A stretch of 5,772 nt of DNA from Campylobacterales bacterium (GCA_027038235.1 JALVXV010000305.1:1-5772), one strand, 5' to 3'. Counted from the stretch's first letter, positions 1 through 5,680 are shown. Notes: generated by a model not told the origin, from the sequence alone. Translations and numbers: made by a program.

Positions 1-18
1 ACAGAAGAAGGGAGAGCA

Positions 19-43
19 ACTAGATGAAATACTATCATCTAGT
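19..43. repeat. Inverted repeat downstream of the Wzz gene
   Basis: ACTAGATGA (19-27) and TCATCTAGT (35-43) form a perfect 9-bp stem with a 7-nt loop, 33 nt past the Wzz stop. On the minus strand it is not followed by a U-run but by a pyrimidine stretch with C, so it is not a standard terminator. The rest of positions 1-76 shows no gene that can be supported; a short open frame from an ATG at 38 runs off the edge without a ribosome binding site. Confidence 0.5.
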
Positions 44-76
44 CATCAATTGCTTATCCTGTTGTTGATTTTGGGC

Positions 77-1039
77 TTAAATAGCCTCCTCTTTAAAAGA
101 CTTGATAAATTCGATAAAAAATACCAAGAAAATTGAAAGTATCAAGCCTACTATAAAAGCAACTGCAATAATAAGTTTTTTCTTTGGCTTGACGGGATGG
201 TCATTGGTTATTATTTGACCGGAAATTTCTGTATTTTTATAGTTGTATGGTTTTAAAAGATCCTTTATTATATTTTTTCTATACTCCAGCTGATCTATTT
301 TCAAATCCAAGCTCTTCTCTTGCTGCTCAAACTGTGCAAGTTTGTCTTCAAGTTTAAAAAGTGTTTCCTTTGCATCTTTTTGTTGCATCAAAAGTAATGT
401 AGAAAATGTTATATCTGAACCTGCTAATTTTTTTTGCTTTTGGCTTAGTTCAAGGATAGATGTCTTATAAAATTGTATATCTTTTTTAAGCTTTTGAATA
501 TTTTTCAAGATGAGTGGCAAGTCAAAATTTTTGATATTTTTAACCTGTTTATCAATTTGTTTAATTTGCAGTAATCTATTTTCTTTTGTATCATTAAGTA
601 TCTTTATATGTTTTTTTTGGATAAAAGTCACAACTTCTCTTATCTGCTCTTTAGCTAGTTTATTATCTATGGCTCTACTAGTTGCCTCAATAAAGGTCTT
701 AGTTCCCTTTGGAATCTTTATTGTTTCTATCCATTTAATTTTATTTTTTTTATTTTTATAGGCATCGATAAAAATGACATTTAACAAAGCTTTTAATCTT
801 GCAGGTGTATCAAGAAAAACTACATTATTATTATTGTTTAGTTTTTTATAGCTTCCTATCTCTATGAGTGCTTTTGCTTCATATATCGGTGTAGCCATAT
901 ATGCATATATCACAGTTAACAAAGTTACCATGAAAGTAAATAGTACAATAAATTTTTTATACTTCAAAATCGTTTTTAAAAGTTCTCTTAGGTCTATCTC
1001 ATCTTCTTCATAATAAATATTTGTATTATTGTTTTGCAT
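77..1039 (-). CDS. Wzz-type polysaccharide chain-length determinant (polysaccharide co-polymerase)
   Basis: Inner-membrane protein of 320 residues that probably controls chain length of an O-antigen or capsule-type polysaccharide together with a Wzy polymerase. The cytoplasmic N-terminus carries an acidic stretch and the typical DLRELLKTILKYKKF lead-in (about 16-30). The first membrane segment covers about 29-48 and is followed by the family-typical TPIYEAKALIEIG. The long periplasmic part (about 150-265) is Lys/Glu/Gln-rich and likely coiled coil. A proline motif HPVKPKKK (281-288) precedes the second membrane segment (about 289-309). There is no C-terminal Walker kinase domain, so it is not a fused BY-kinase. 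The ATG lies one base after the dehydrogenase stop, with a GGAG Shine-Dalgarno about 8 nt upstream inside that gene, so the two are co-translated. A short poly-Asn run (68-72) comes from an AAT-rich tract. Family assignment is firm; the polymer controlled is unknown. Confidence 0.87.
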   Translation of the reverse strand: MQNNNTNIYYEEDEIDLRELLKTILKYKKFIVLFTFMVTLLTVIYAYMATPIYEAKALIEIGSYKKLNNNNNVVFLDTPARLKALLNVIFIDAYKNKKNKIKWIETIKIPKGTKTFIEATSRAIDNKLAKEQIREVVTFIQKKHIKILNDTKENRLLQIKQIDKQVKNIKNFDLPLILKNIQKLKKDIQFYKTSILELSQKQKKLAGSDITFSTLLLMQQKDAKETLFKLEDKLAQFEQQEKSLDLKIDQLEYRKNIIKDLLKPYNYKNTEISGQIITNDHPVKPKKKLIIAVAFIVGLILSIFLVFFIEFIKSFKEEAI

Positions 1040-1040
1040 T

Positions 1041-2375
1041 TTATAGTCTCCCGTCTACTAAATCTTTATCAAAAAAACCTTTTATGTCATAAACGACTAA
1101 TTGAGAATTGATAATGGATAATTTAGAATTAAATTGTTTAAACTCTTTATGTGCAACAGCTAAAACAACTCCATCATAATTTTCAATTTTCAATTTTTCA
1201 TTTTCAATTAATTCAAAGTTGTATTCTCTTTTTACCTCTTTGCTATCAGCCCACGGATCATAAATATCCACATCACATCCAAACTCTTTTAATTCATTTA
1301 TCACATCTATAACTCTTGAGTTTCTTATATCGGGGCAGTTTTCTTTAAAAGTGATACCAAGCACTAAAACTCTACTTCCTTTTATGGTGTGCCCCTTTTT
1401 GATAAGAAGTTTTATAACTTGATTTGCTACATATATACCCATATTGTCATTGAGTCTTCTACCTGAGAGTATGATCTCCGGGTTGTAGCCTATCTCTTGA
1501 GCTTTATGGGTAAGATAGTATGGATCTACTCCTATACAATGACCTCCTACAAGTCCAGGCTTAAACTTTAAAAAGTTCCATTTTGTAGCGGCTGCTTCAA
1601 GCACAGAATTTGTATCTATATCAAGCTTATTAAATATAACAGCTAACTCATTTACAAAAGCTATATTGATATCTCTTTGGGAGTTTTCTATCACTTTTGC
1701 AGCTTCAGCTGTTTTTATATTTGGAGCTAAATGGGTTCCAGCAGTTATAATGCTTTTATAAAGTTCATCTACTTTTTTTCCGATTTGAGGAGTGCTTCCA
1801 CTTGTAACTTTTAGTATCTTTGTAACAGTATGCTCCTTATCTCCGGGGTTTATCCTCTCTGGAGAGTATCCGCAAAAAAAGTCTTGATTGTATTTTAACC
1901 CACTTACTTTTTCAAGTATAGGAACACACTCCTCCTCTGTAGCACCAGGATAGACTGTTGATTCATATATGACTATGTCATCTTTTTTTAGGACTTTTCC
2001 TATAGTTTCACTTGCCTTTATCAAAGGAGTAAGATCAGGTCTTTTATATTTATCTATTGGAGTGGGGACTGTAACTATGTAGATGTTGCAATCTTTTATA
2101 TCATTGAGATTGGTTGTAAGTTTTAAGTGATGAGTTTTGAGTGAAGGATTAAATTTTGATAATACCTCTTTTAGTTGATCACTATTTAATTCTAATGTGC
2201 TATCTATAGCTTCATTTAATTCATCTATTCTTTTTTGATTTATATCAAAACCTATCACTTCATATTTGCTTGCAAAAGCATGAGCTAGTGGTAAACCTAC
2301 ATATCCTAGTCCGATGATACAGAGTTTTGAGTTTTGAGTTTTGAGTTTTGAGTTATTGTTCATGTTAATTTCCAT
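1041..2375 (-). CDS. Nucleotide-sugar 6-dehydrogenase (TviB/WbpA-like, UDP-sugar to uronate)
   Basis: Cytosolic NAD-dependent enzyme that oxidises C6 of a UDP-sugar to the carboxylate. Visible motifs: Rossmann GLGYVGLPLA (22-31), VTVPTP (101-106), ESTVYPG (138-144), SPERINPG (171-178), AEAAKVIEN (223-231), and the active-site segment GLVGGHCIGVDPYYL (274-288) with catalytic Cys280. This PGLVGGHC form resembles the UDP-HexNAc dehydrogenases TviB and WbpA more than classical UDP-glucose dehydrogenase. The neighbouring gene, however, is a UDP-glucuronate-type epimerase, so the substrate (UDP-GlcNAc or UDP-Glc) stays open. The N-terminus is odd: about 17 residues precede CIIGLGYVG and residues 8-18 are encoded by perfect 7-bp repeats. 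Three further heptamer tracts encode residues 78-87, 391-399 and 415-427, all in frame. The start is uncertain: Met1 overlaps the upstream gene by 11 bp with AAAGG only 3 nt away, while Met5 (2363) follows that gene's TAA by one base with GGA 7 nt upstream. Confidence 0.95.
   Translation of the reverse strand: MEINMNNNSKLKTQNSKLCIIGLGYVGLPLAHAFASKYEVIGFDINQKRIDELNEAIDSTLELNSDQLKEVLSKFNPSLKTHHLKLTTNLNDIKDCNIYIVTVPTPIDKYKRPDLTPLIKASETIGKVLKKDDIVIYESTVYPGATEEECVPILEKVSGLKYNQDFFCGYSPERINPGDKEHTVTKILKVTSGSTPQIGKKVDELYKSIITAGTHLAPNIKTAEAAKVIENSQRDINIAFVNELAVIFNKLDIDTNSVLEAAATKWNFLKFKPGLVGGHCIGVDPYYLTHKAQEIGYNPEIILSGRRLNDNMGIYVANQVIKLLIKKGHTIKGSRVLVLGITFKENCPDIRNSRVIDVINELKEFGCDVDIYDPWADSKEVKREYNFELIENEKLKIENYDGVVLAVAHKEFKQFNSKLSIINSQLVVYDIKGFFDKDLVDGRL
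1099..1133. repeat. In-frame heptamer tract A1 (about 5 units, AATTGAG/AATTGAT type)
   Basis: Five consecutive 7-bp units on the plus strand, each starting with AAT (for example AATTGAG, AATTGAT and AATTTAG). It lies inside the dehydrogenase gene and encodes about residues 415-427 (FNSKLSIINSQLV) on the minus strand without a stop. It is oriented opposite to tract A2, from which it is separated by 45 bp. The units are degenerate, so the tract is probably older than the perfect tract at the gene's 5' end. Confidence 0.75.
1179..1213. repeat. In-frame heptamer tract A2 (ATTTTCA type)
   Basis: Five 7-bp units on the plus strand (ATTTTCA repeated, one ATTTTTC variant, then ATTAATT). Read on the coding strand the unit is roughly AATTGAA, the same family as tract A1 but on the other strand, so A1 and A2 form inverted arms. 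It encodes roughly residues 391-399 (ENEKLKIEN) of the dehydrogenase. The arms enclose exactly 15 codons (residues 400-414, YDGVVLAVAHKEFKQ), a conserved core segment of the C-terminal domain. Confidence 0.72.
2119..2146. repeat. In-frame heptamer tract (4 units, AGTTTTG type)
   Basis: Four 7-bp units on the plus strand, alternating AGTTTTA/AGTTTTG with AGTGATG/AGTGAAG. The unit matches the GAGTTTT repeat found around the four-helix-bundle gene about 200 bp away, in the same orientation as the arm at the dehydrogenase 5' end. It encodes about residues 78-87 (SLKTHHLKLT), just before the strand NDIKDCNIYIVTVPTP, in a place where homologues usually have a variable loop. Degenerate but in phase; moderate confidence that this is the same repeat class and not chance. 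Confidence 0.55.
2322..2354. repeat. Perfect heptamer tract B-left (4.7 units of GAGTTTT)
   Basis: Four perfect GAGTTTT units and a partial fifth, on the plus strand. On the coding strand this reads as AACTCAA repeats and encodes residues 8-18 of the dehydrogenase (NSKLKTQNSKL). Its inner 20 bp (2337-2356) are perfectly complementary in inverted orientation to 2720-2739 on the other side of the four-helix-bundle gene. The unit is stop-free in all frames in the AACTCAA direction and contains TGA in the GAGTTTT direction. Complete lack of unit decay suggests recent expansion or active maintenance. Confidence 0.93.
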
Positions 2376-2721
2376 TTTCCTTTGATGTTTTTATAATTTT
2401 TGTTATTATATTTATTATATTATTAATTTCACTTAACAAATCATCTTTTTTATCAAAATCATTAAGATAATTTGACTGACTAAGCAATCTTATCCAATAT
2501 TTACTTTCTCTTGCTTCTTTGTTGGCGATACTCATCTTAGATATAAAATCAGCCTTACTTTGCCCTGCTTGAGCTTCTTCCACATTTGCCCCAATAGATG
2601 TACCGCTTCTAAGTAATTGTTTAGATAGTATATATTCTTTATTATGAGTTAAATATTTATAAACTTCTACTATTAATAGAGAAAATCTAAAAGTTCGTTC
2701 ATCTATTTTTATAAAGTCCAT
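2365..2721 (-). CDS. Four-helix-bundle protein (S23/IVP family, Avd-like fold)
   Basis: A 118-residue protein of the family named after the ORFs in 23S rRNA intervening sequences; the Avd accessory protein of diversity-generating retroelements has the same fold. The family core is clear: SKQLLRSGTSIGANVEEA (33-50), QAGQSKADFISKMSIANKEARES (51-73) and YWIRLL (75-80), followed by a last hydrophobic helix (about 93-112). Length is normal for the family. Biochemical function is unknown; basic surfaces and pentameric assembly in relatives suggest nucleic-acid binding. No reverse transcriptase, template repeat or variable repeat is present, so it is a solo copy. The ATG comes directly after the heptamer arm, 10 nt past the epimerase TGA, with no proper Shine-Dalgarno (only GAG within the repeat), so translation may depend on re-initiation after the epimerase. 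Its last 11 bp overlap the first possible dehydrogenase start. Confidence 0.93.
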   Translation of the reverse strand: MDFIKIDERTFRFSLLIVEVYKYLTHNKEYILSKQLLRSGTSIGANVEEAQAGQSKADFISKMSIANKEARESKYWIRLLSQSNYLNDFDKKDDLLSEINNIINIITKIIKTSKENGN

Positions 2722-2739
2722 AACTCAAAACTCAAAACT
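2720..2739. repeat. Heptamer tract B-right (2.6 units of AACTCAA)
   Basis: Two perfect AACTCAA units plus a partial third, forming the inverted partner of B-left. On the coding strand it reads TTTTGAG and supplies the TGA stop of the epimerase (2732-2734) as well as the bases just before the four-helix-bundle ATG; the inverted repeat includes two bases of that start codon. The opposite orientation from B-left is directly visible. Confidence 0.9.
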
Positions 2740-3811
2740 TTTCACTGACTTTAAAAAAGTCAAGATACCAATCTATAAAGTTATTGACACCCTCTTGGAT
2801 GGAGGTTGAGGGTTTATATCCCAAATCCTCTACCAAATCTTTCACATCGGCATAGGTGCTAGGAACATCGCCCATTTGCAAAGGGAGCATATTTTTCTTT
2901 GCTTTTTTGCCCAGTTTTTTCTCTATCGCCTCAATAAAATCCATAAGTTTTACTGGGTTATTATTTCCTATATTGTATATCTTATATGGAGCTTTTGAAC
3001 TTGAGGGATCTGGCTGTTTACCACTCCATAAGGGATCTGCTTTAGGAGGGTTGTCATTTACTCTTATGATACCCTCAACAATATCATCTATATAGGTAAA
3101 ATCTCTTTGCATTTTGCCATAGTTAAATACATCTATGGGCTTATCCTCTAAAATTGCCTTTGTAAAGAGATACAAAGCCATATCGGGTCTGCCCCAGGGT
3201 CCATAAACAGTAAAAAATCGTAAACCTGTTGTTGGAAGTTTATAAAGATGGCTATAGGTATGTGCCATAAGTTCGTTTGATTTTTTACTTGCCGCATAGA
3301 GACTAATAGGGTGATCAACATTGTCATGAGTTGAAAAGGGTTGATTTTCATTTAGCCCATACACACTAGAGCTACTAGCATATGTTAAATGCTCTATACC
3401 ATTATGTCTGCAAGCCTCCAAAAGATTTATAAAACCTACAATATTGCTATTTACATAAGCATAGGGATTTATCAAGGAGTATCTTACTCCTGCTTGAGCT
3501 GCAAGATTTATAACTCTATTAAATTTTTCTTTTTCAAAAAGTTTATTGATATTCTCTCTATCTTCTAAATTTAGTTTGATAAATTTATAGTTAGGATATT
3601 TATCGCTAGTTATTGCTCTATTGTATTGTATATTCTTCTTATCTTCAAGTTTTTTGATAATACCTGCTCTTTGTAGTCTGCCATATTTTACCCTTTTGTC
3701 ATAGTAGTCATTTATATTATCTAAACCTACTATCTCATCACCTCTTTCTAAAAATTTTAAGGCTAAGTGACTACCGATAAATCCTGCCGTTCCTGTTATT
3801 AGTATTTTCAT
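2732..3811 (-). CDS. NAD-dependent epimerase, UDP-glucuronate 4-epimerase type
   Basis: Extended short-chain dehydrogenase/reductase of 359 residues, full length for the family, likely interconverting UDP-glucuronate and UDP-galacturonate for surface polysaccharide. Seen in the sequence: NAD-binding GTAGFIG (7-13), Asp31 in GLDNIND, NLAAQAGVRYSL (102-113), ASSSSVYG (145-152), catalytic YAASK with Tyr172 and Lys176, and the family hallmark LRFFTVYGPWGRPDMAL (197-213) followed by RDFTYIDDIVEG (236-247). The QAGVRYSL and GPWGRPDMAL blocks point to the GlcA 4-epimerase group and not to GalE or TviC. The ATG has AGGAG 5 nt upstream (3817-3821). The C-terminal residues and TGA run into the heptamer arm of the next gene's cassette, so the original end may have been replaced. 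With the downstream dehydrogenase it would form a two-step route to an acidic sugar nucleotide. Confidence 0.94.
   Translation of the reverse strand: MKILITGTAGFIGSHLALKFLERGDEIVGLDNINDYYDKRVKYGRLQRAGIIKKLEDKKNIQYNRAITSDKYPNYKFIKLNLEDRENINKLFEKEKFNRVINLAAQAGVRYSLINPYAYVNSNIVGFINLLEACRHNGIEHLTYASSSSVYGLNENQPFSTHDNVDHPISLYAASKKSNELMAHTYSHLYKLPTTGLRFFTVYGPWGRPDMALYLFTKAILEDKPIDVFNYGKMQRDFTYIDDIVEGIIRVNDNPPKADPLWSGKQPDPSSSKAPYKIYNIGNNNPVKLMDFIEAIEKKLGKKAKKNMLPLQMGDVPSTYADVKDLVEDLGYKPSTSIQEGVNNFIDWYLDFFKVSEKF
2746..2762. repeat. Short hairpin beside heptamer arm B-right
   Basis: TGACTTT and AAAGTCA form a perfect 7-bp inverted repeat with a 3-nt loop, inside the last codons of the epimerase and 6 bp from the heptamer arm. 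The same TGACTTT core occurs in the palindrome upstream of rnc (5715-5742). In an AT-rich genome this may be chance. Confidence 0.4.
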
Positions 3812-3830
3812 CTATTCTCCTGTTTAAAAA

Positions 3831-3901
3831 GCTTAGAGCTTGGAGCCAAGGGCTTAGAGCTTTTAAAAAATTTGCTCTTGGCTTTATGCTCTTAGCTCTT
3901 A
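3831..3901. repeat. Heptamer inverted-arm element C between aroC and epimerase
   Basis: This fills most of the intergenic space. The left arm has units beginning with GC every 7 bp (GCTTAGA, GCTTGGA, GCCAAGG, GCTTAGA) from 3831; the right arm has GCTCTTG, GCTTTAT, GCTCTTA and GCTCTTA ending at 3901. Positions 3831-3853 and 3874-3896 pair over 18 of 23 bases around a 20-nt AT-rich loop, so the transcript would form a long imperfect hairpin. The last unit contains the aroC stop codon (3899-3901). It has no good U-run right after the stem, so it is not a convincing terminator; it could affect transcript processing between the housekeeping and polysaccharide genes. Confidence 0.85.
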
Positions 3902-4981
3902 GCATTCATAAACTTTTTTGATACTCTCAACTCTTCTTGTCATATTTAAAAGTAGCATATCTGCACAAACTAATGCTGCCATAGCCTCAGCTACAACAGA
4001 GCCTCTTATAGCGATACAAGGATCATGCCTTCCTTTTAACTCACAAATAGTTTCCTCTGCATTTATATCTATACTCTTTTGTTTTTTAAAGATAGAGGGA
4101 GTAGGCTTAAAATAGACTTTCAAGACTATCTCATCCCCATTTGATATGCCGCCTAGTATTCCACCACTATGATTTGATAAAAAGCCATTTTTTGTTATCT
4201 CGTCATTATTTTGACTACCTCTTATCTTAGATGAGTTAAATCCATCTCCTATCTCAATAGCTTTTACTCCATTTATACTCATCATAGCATTTGCCAAAGA
4301 GGCATCAAATTTTTCATATATTGGCTCCCCAAGACCTATTGGAACACTACTAAGCTTTACAAGTGCTACTCCTCCTATGGAGTCATGAGAGAGCCTAGCT
4401 TTTTGTATTGCATTTTTTTGCTCCTCCTCTTTATCTTTATCAAGTGCATATATTAAGCTGCCTTTTGCATACTCAAAGTCTATATCTTTTGCCTCTATAT
4501 CACCTATAGCATAGATGCCACTTTTTACATCTATGCCGACCTCTTTTAAAAGTAGTTTTGCAATAGCTGAAGCAGCAACTCTAGTAGCAGTCTCTCTTGC
4601 ACTACTTCTACCCCCACCTCTATAATCTCTTATGCCATATTTGTAGTGGTAGGTTATATCTGCATGACCTGGTCTAAAGAGATCTTTGATGTTTGAATAA
4701 TCTTTGCTCTTTTGAGATCTGTTTTCAATCACAAGAGCTATAGGAGTACCTGTACTTATCCCTTTGAAAACTCCACTTAAGATATTTACTCTATCATCCT
4801 CTTTTCTTGGTGTTTCATACTCACTTTTTCCTGGTTTTCTTCTATTTAGTTCACTTTGGATAAACTCTTCATCTATCTTAAGACCTGCTGGAACACCATC
4901 TACTATACACCCTATGGCTTTGCCATGAGATTCGCCAAAGGTGGTGATATTAAAGATATTGCCAAAGCTATTAAAGCTCAT
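3899..4981 (-). CDS. aroC: Chorismate synthase
   Basis: Last enzyme of the shikimate pathway: converts 5-enolpyruvylshikimate-3-phosphate to chorismate using reduced FMN, in the cytosol. At 360 residues it is a normal full-length protein. Family signatures are present: FGESHGKAIGCIVDGVPAG (15-33), the GHADITYHYKYGIRDYRGGG block (105-124) continuing into RSSARETATRVAA, and RHDPCIAIRGSVVAEAMAAL (318-337). The ATG overlaps the end of rnc by 11 bp, with AAGG 9 nt upstream (4991-4994) inside rnc, so the pair is translationally coupled. The rnc-aroC order is conserved in Campylobacter and relatives. The stop codon is formed by a heptamer repeat unit, so the last residue or two may have been changed by that element; the conserved core is intact. 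Confidence 0.98.
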   Translation of the reverse strand: MSFNSFGNIFNITTFGESHGKAIGCIVDGVPAGLKIDEEFIQSELNRRKPGKSEYETPRKEDDRVNILSGVFKGISTGTPIALVIENRSQKSKDYSNIKDLFRPGHADITYHYKYGIRDYRGGGRSSARETATRVAASAIAKLLLKEVGIDVKSGIYAIGDIEAKDIDFEYAKGSLIYALDKDKEEEQKNAIQKARLSHDSIGGVALVKLSSVPIGLGEPIYEKFDASLANAMMSINGVKAIEIGDGFNSSKIRGSQNNDEITKNGFLSNHSGGILGGISNGDEIVLKVYFKPTPSIFKKQKSIDINAEETICELKGRHDPCIAIRGSVVAEAMAALVCADMLLLNMTRRVESIKKVYEC

Positions 4982-5660
4982 ATTTTTTATCCTTTTTAAG
5001 CTTTTTTAGTGCCATTTGTGCTACCTTTTGATGTGCAGCCTTTTTACTTTTTCCATTTGCTCTTGCAAACTCTTTATCCCCTATAAAAACTGCCATCTCA
5101 AACTCCTTTTTGTGATCAGGTCCTTTAGAGCTTACCATCTTGTACTCTGGTATTACTCCAAAATGCTCCTGGGTAAACTCTTGCAGAGTTGTTTTATAAT
5201 CTTTAAATATACTATCAAGATCTATTTTGGGATAGACCTCCTCAAGTAGCTTATAAGTTATCTCTTTTACTTTATCAAGTCCAACCTCAAGATAAATTGC
5301 TCCCATCAATGCCTCAAATGCATCTGATAGCAAAGATGGCTTCTCTCTTCCTTTGTTATGCTCCTCTGCAGTTGAAAGAAGAAGATATTCTCCTAGCTTT
5401 AGTTTTAAAGAGAGCTTTTTAAATCCCTCTTCATTAACTAAAGAGGCTCTCATTTTGGAGAGCTTACCCTCATTGATATTTGGAAACTTATGATAAAGAT
5501 ACTCTCCTACAACAAGATCTAAAACAGCATCTCCTAAAAATTCAAGTCTCTCATTATTTTTGCCCCTTTTATAGCTTTTATGAGTAAGTGCCTCGAGTAT
5601 CAAAGCTTTATCTTTAAAGCGATACCCCAAGCACTCCTGCAATTTGTCCAATTTGTCCAA
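4971..5660 (-). CDS. rnc: Ribonuclease III
   Basis: Double-strand-specific endoribonuclease that processes rRNA precursors and structured mRNAs. It is 229 residues, typical size. The catalytic domain carries the signature ERLEFLGDA (37-45) with metal-binding Glu40 and Asp44, and the second acidic pair Asp113 and Glu116 in SDAFEALMGAIY. The C-terminal dsRNA-binding domain (about 154-223) ends with the usual basic ANGKSKKAAHQKVAQMAL helix. The start is a TTG: AGGAG lies 5 nt upstream (5666-5670) and no in-frame ATG precedes the catalytic domain. The next in-frame TTG (codon 4) is 14 nt from the Shine-Dalgarno and less likely. The first codons are an imperfect 9-bp tandem repeat. A long palindromic heptamer element lies directly upstream and may be an RNase III substrate. 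Confidence 0.97.
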   Translation of the reverse strand: MDKLDKLQECLGYRFKDKALILEALTHKSYKRGKNNERLEFLGDAVLDLVVGEYLYHKFPNINEGKLSKMRASLVNEEGFKKLSLKLKLGEYLLLSTAEEHNKGREKPSLLSDAFEALMGAIYLEVGLDKVKEITYKLLEEVYPKIDLDSIFKDYKTTLQEFTQEHFGVIPEYKMVSSKGPDHKKEFEMAVFIGDKEFARANGKSKKAAHQKVAQMALKKLKKDKKYEL

Positions 5661-5666
5661 TTTTTC
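5640..5666. repeat. Three 9-bp tandem units across the rnc start
   Basis: CAATTTGTC occurs twice in tandem (5640-5648, 5649-5657), followed by the variant CAATTTTTC. It covers the TTG start and encodes the start of the protein (MDKLDKL). The 9-bp period keeps frame, so unit changes would only lengthen or shorten the N-terminus. It differs in period from the 7-bp repeats next door. Confidence 0.8.
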
Positions 5667-5670
5667 TCCT
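5666..5670 (-). promoter_or_regulatory. Shine-Dalgarno deciding the TTG start of rnc
   Basis: AGGAG on the minus strand, 5 nt before the TTG at 5660. It supports this TTG over the later TTG codons at 5651 and 5642. Confidence 0.75.
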
Positions 5671-5680
5671 TTTTTGTTTC

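Larger units (their letters stand above)
2322..2739 (-). mobile_element. Putative cassette: four-helix-bundle gene enclosed by inverted heptamer arms
   Basis: A segment of about 418 bp consisting of B-left, the complete small gene, and B-right. The two arms share a perfect 20-bp inverted repeat (2337-2356 with 2720-2739). The borders fall on gene ends: the epimerase stop lies in B-right and the dehydrogenase N-terminus is encoded by B-left, as if the unit had been placed between two genes that were once directly adjacent. No transposase, integrase or target-site duplication is visible. The known parallel is the 23S rRNA intervening sequence, where S23-like genes sit inside terminal inverted repeats. 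Mobility here is inference. Confidence 0.45.

Noticed and set aside
1..76. Start of another gene after the Wzz gene
   Set aside because: The only frame reaching the edge begins at an ATG at 38 without a usable Shine-Dalgarno and gives just 12 codons; the other nearby ATG (46) stops after three codons.
510..761. Plus-strand open frame inside the Wzz gene, hydrophobic
   Set aside because: It is antisense to a well-supported gene; its hydrophobicity follows from the opposite strand of Lys/Glu-rich codons, and no ribosome binding site is seen.
2322..2354. Repeat tract as a CRISPR array
   Set aside because: Units are 7 bp and directly adjacent, with no spacers and no cas genes.
1041..2375. Dehydrogenase as a pseudogene broken by repeats
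   Set aside because: The frame is open from start to stop and all cofactor and catalytic motifs, including Cys280, are intact.
2365..2721. Part of a diversity-generating retroelement
   Set aside because: The protein has the Avd-type fold, but no reverse transcriptase and no template/variable repeat pair is visible in the window.
2365..2721. True ribosomal protein S23
   Set aside because: The family name comes from 23S rRNA intervening sequences; the gene here lies in a sugar operon and nothing indicates a ribosomal role.
2856..3095. Plus-strand open frame inside the epimerase gene
   Set aside because: Antisense to conserved epimerase sequence with no recognisable protein features; the same holds for frames at 3918-4115 and 5016-5249 and for the minus-strand frame at 3148-3351.
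3831..3901. Rho-independent terminator after aroC
   Set aside because: A stem exists but is imperfect, has a 20-nt loop, and the T-run does not follow the stem closely; the 7-bp periodicity explains the structure better.
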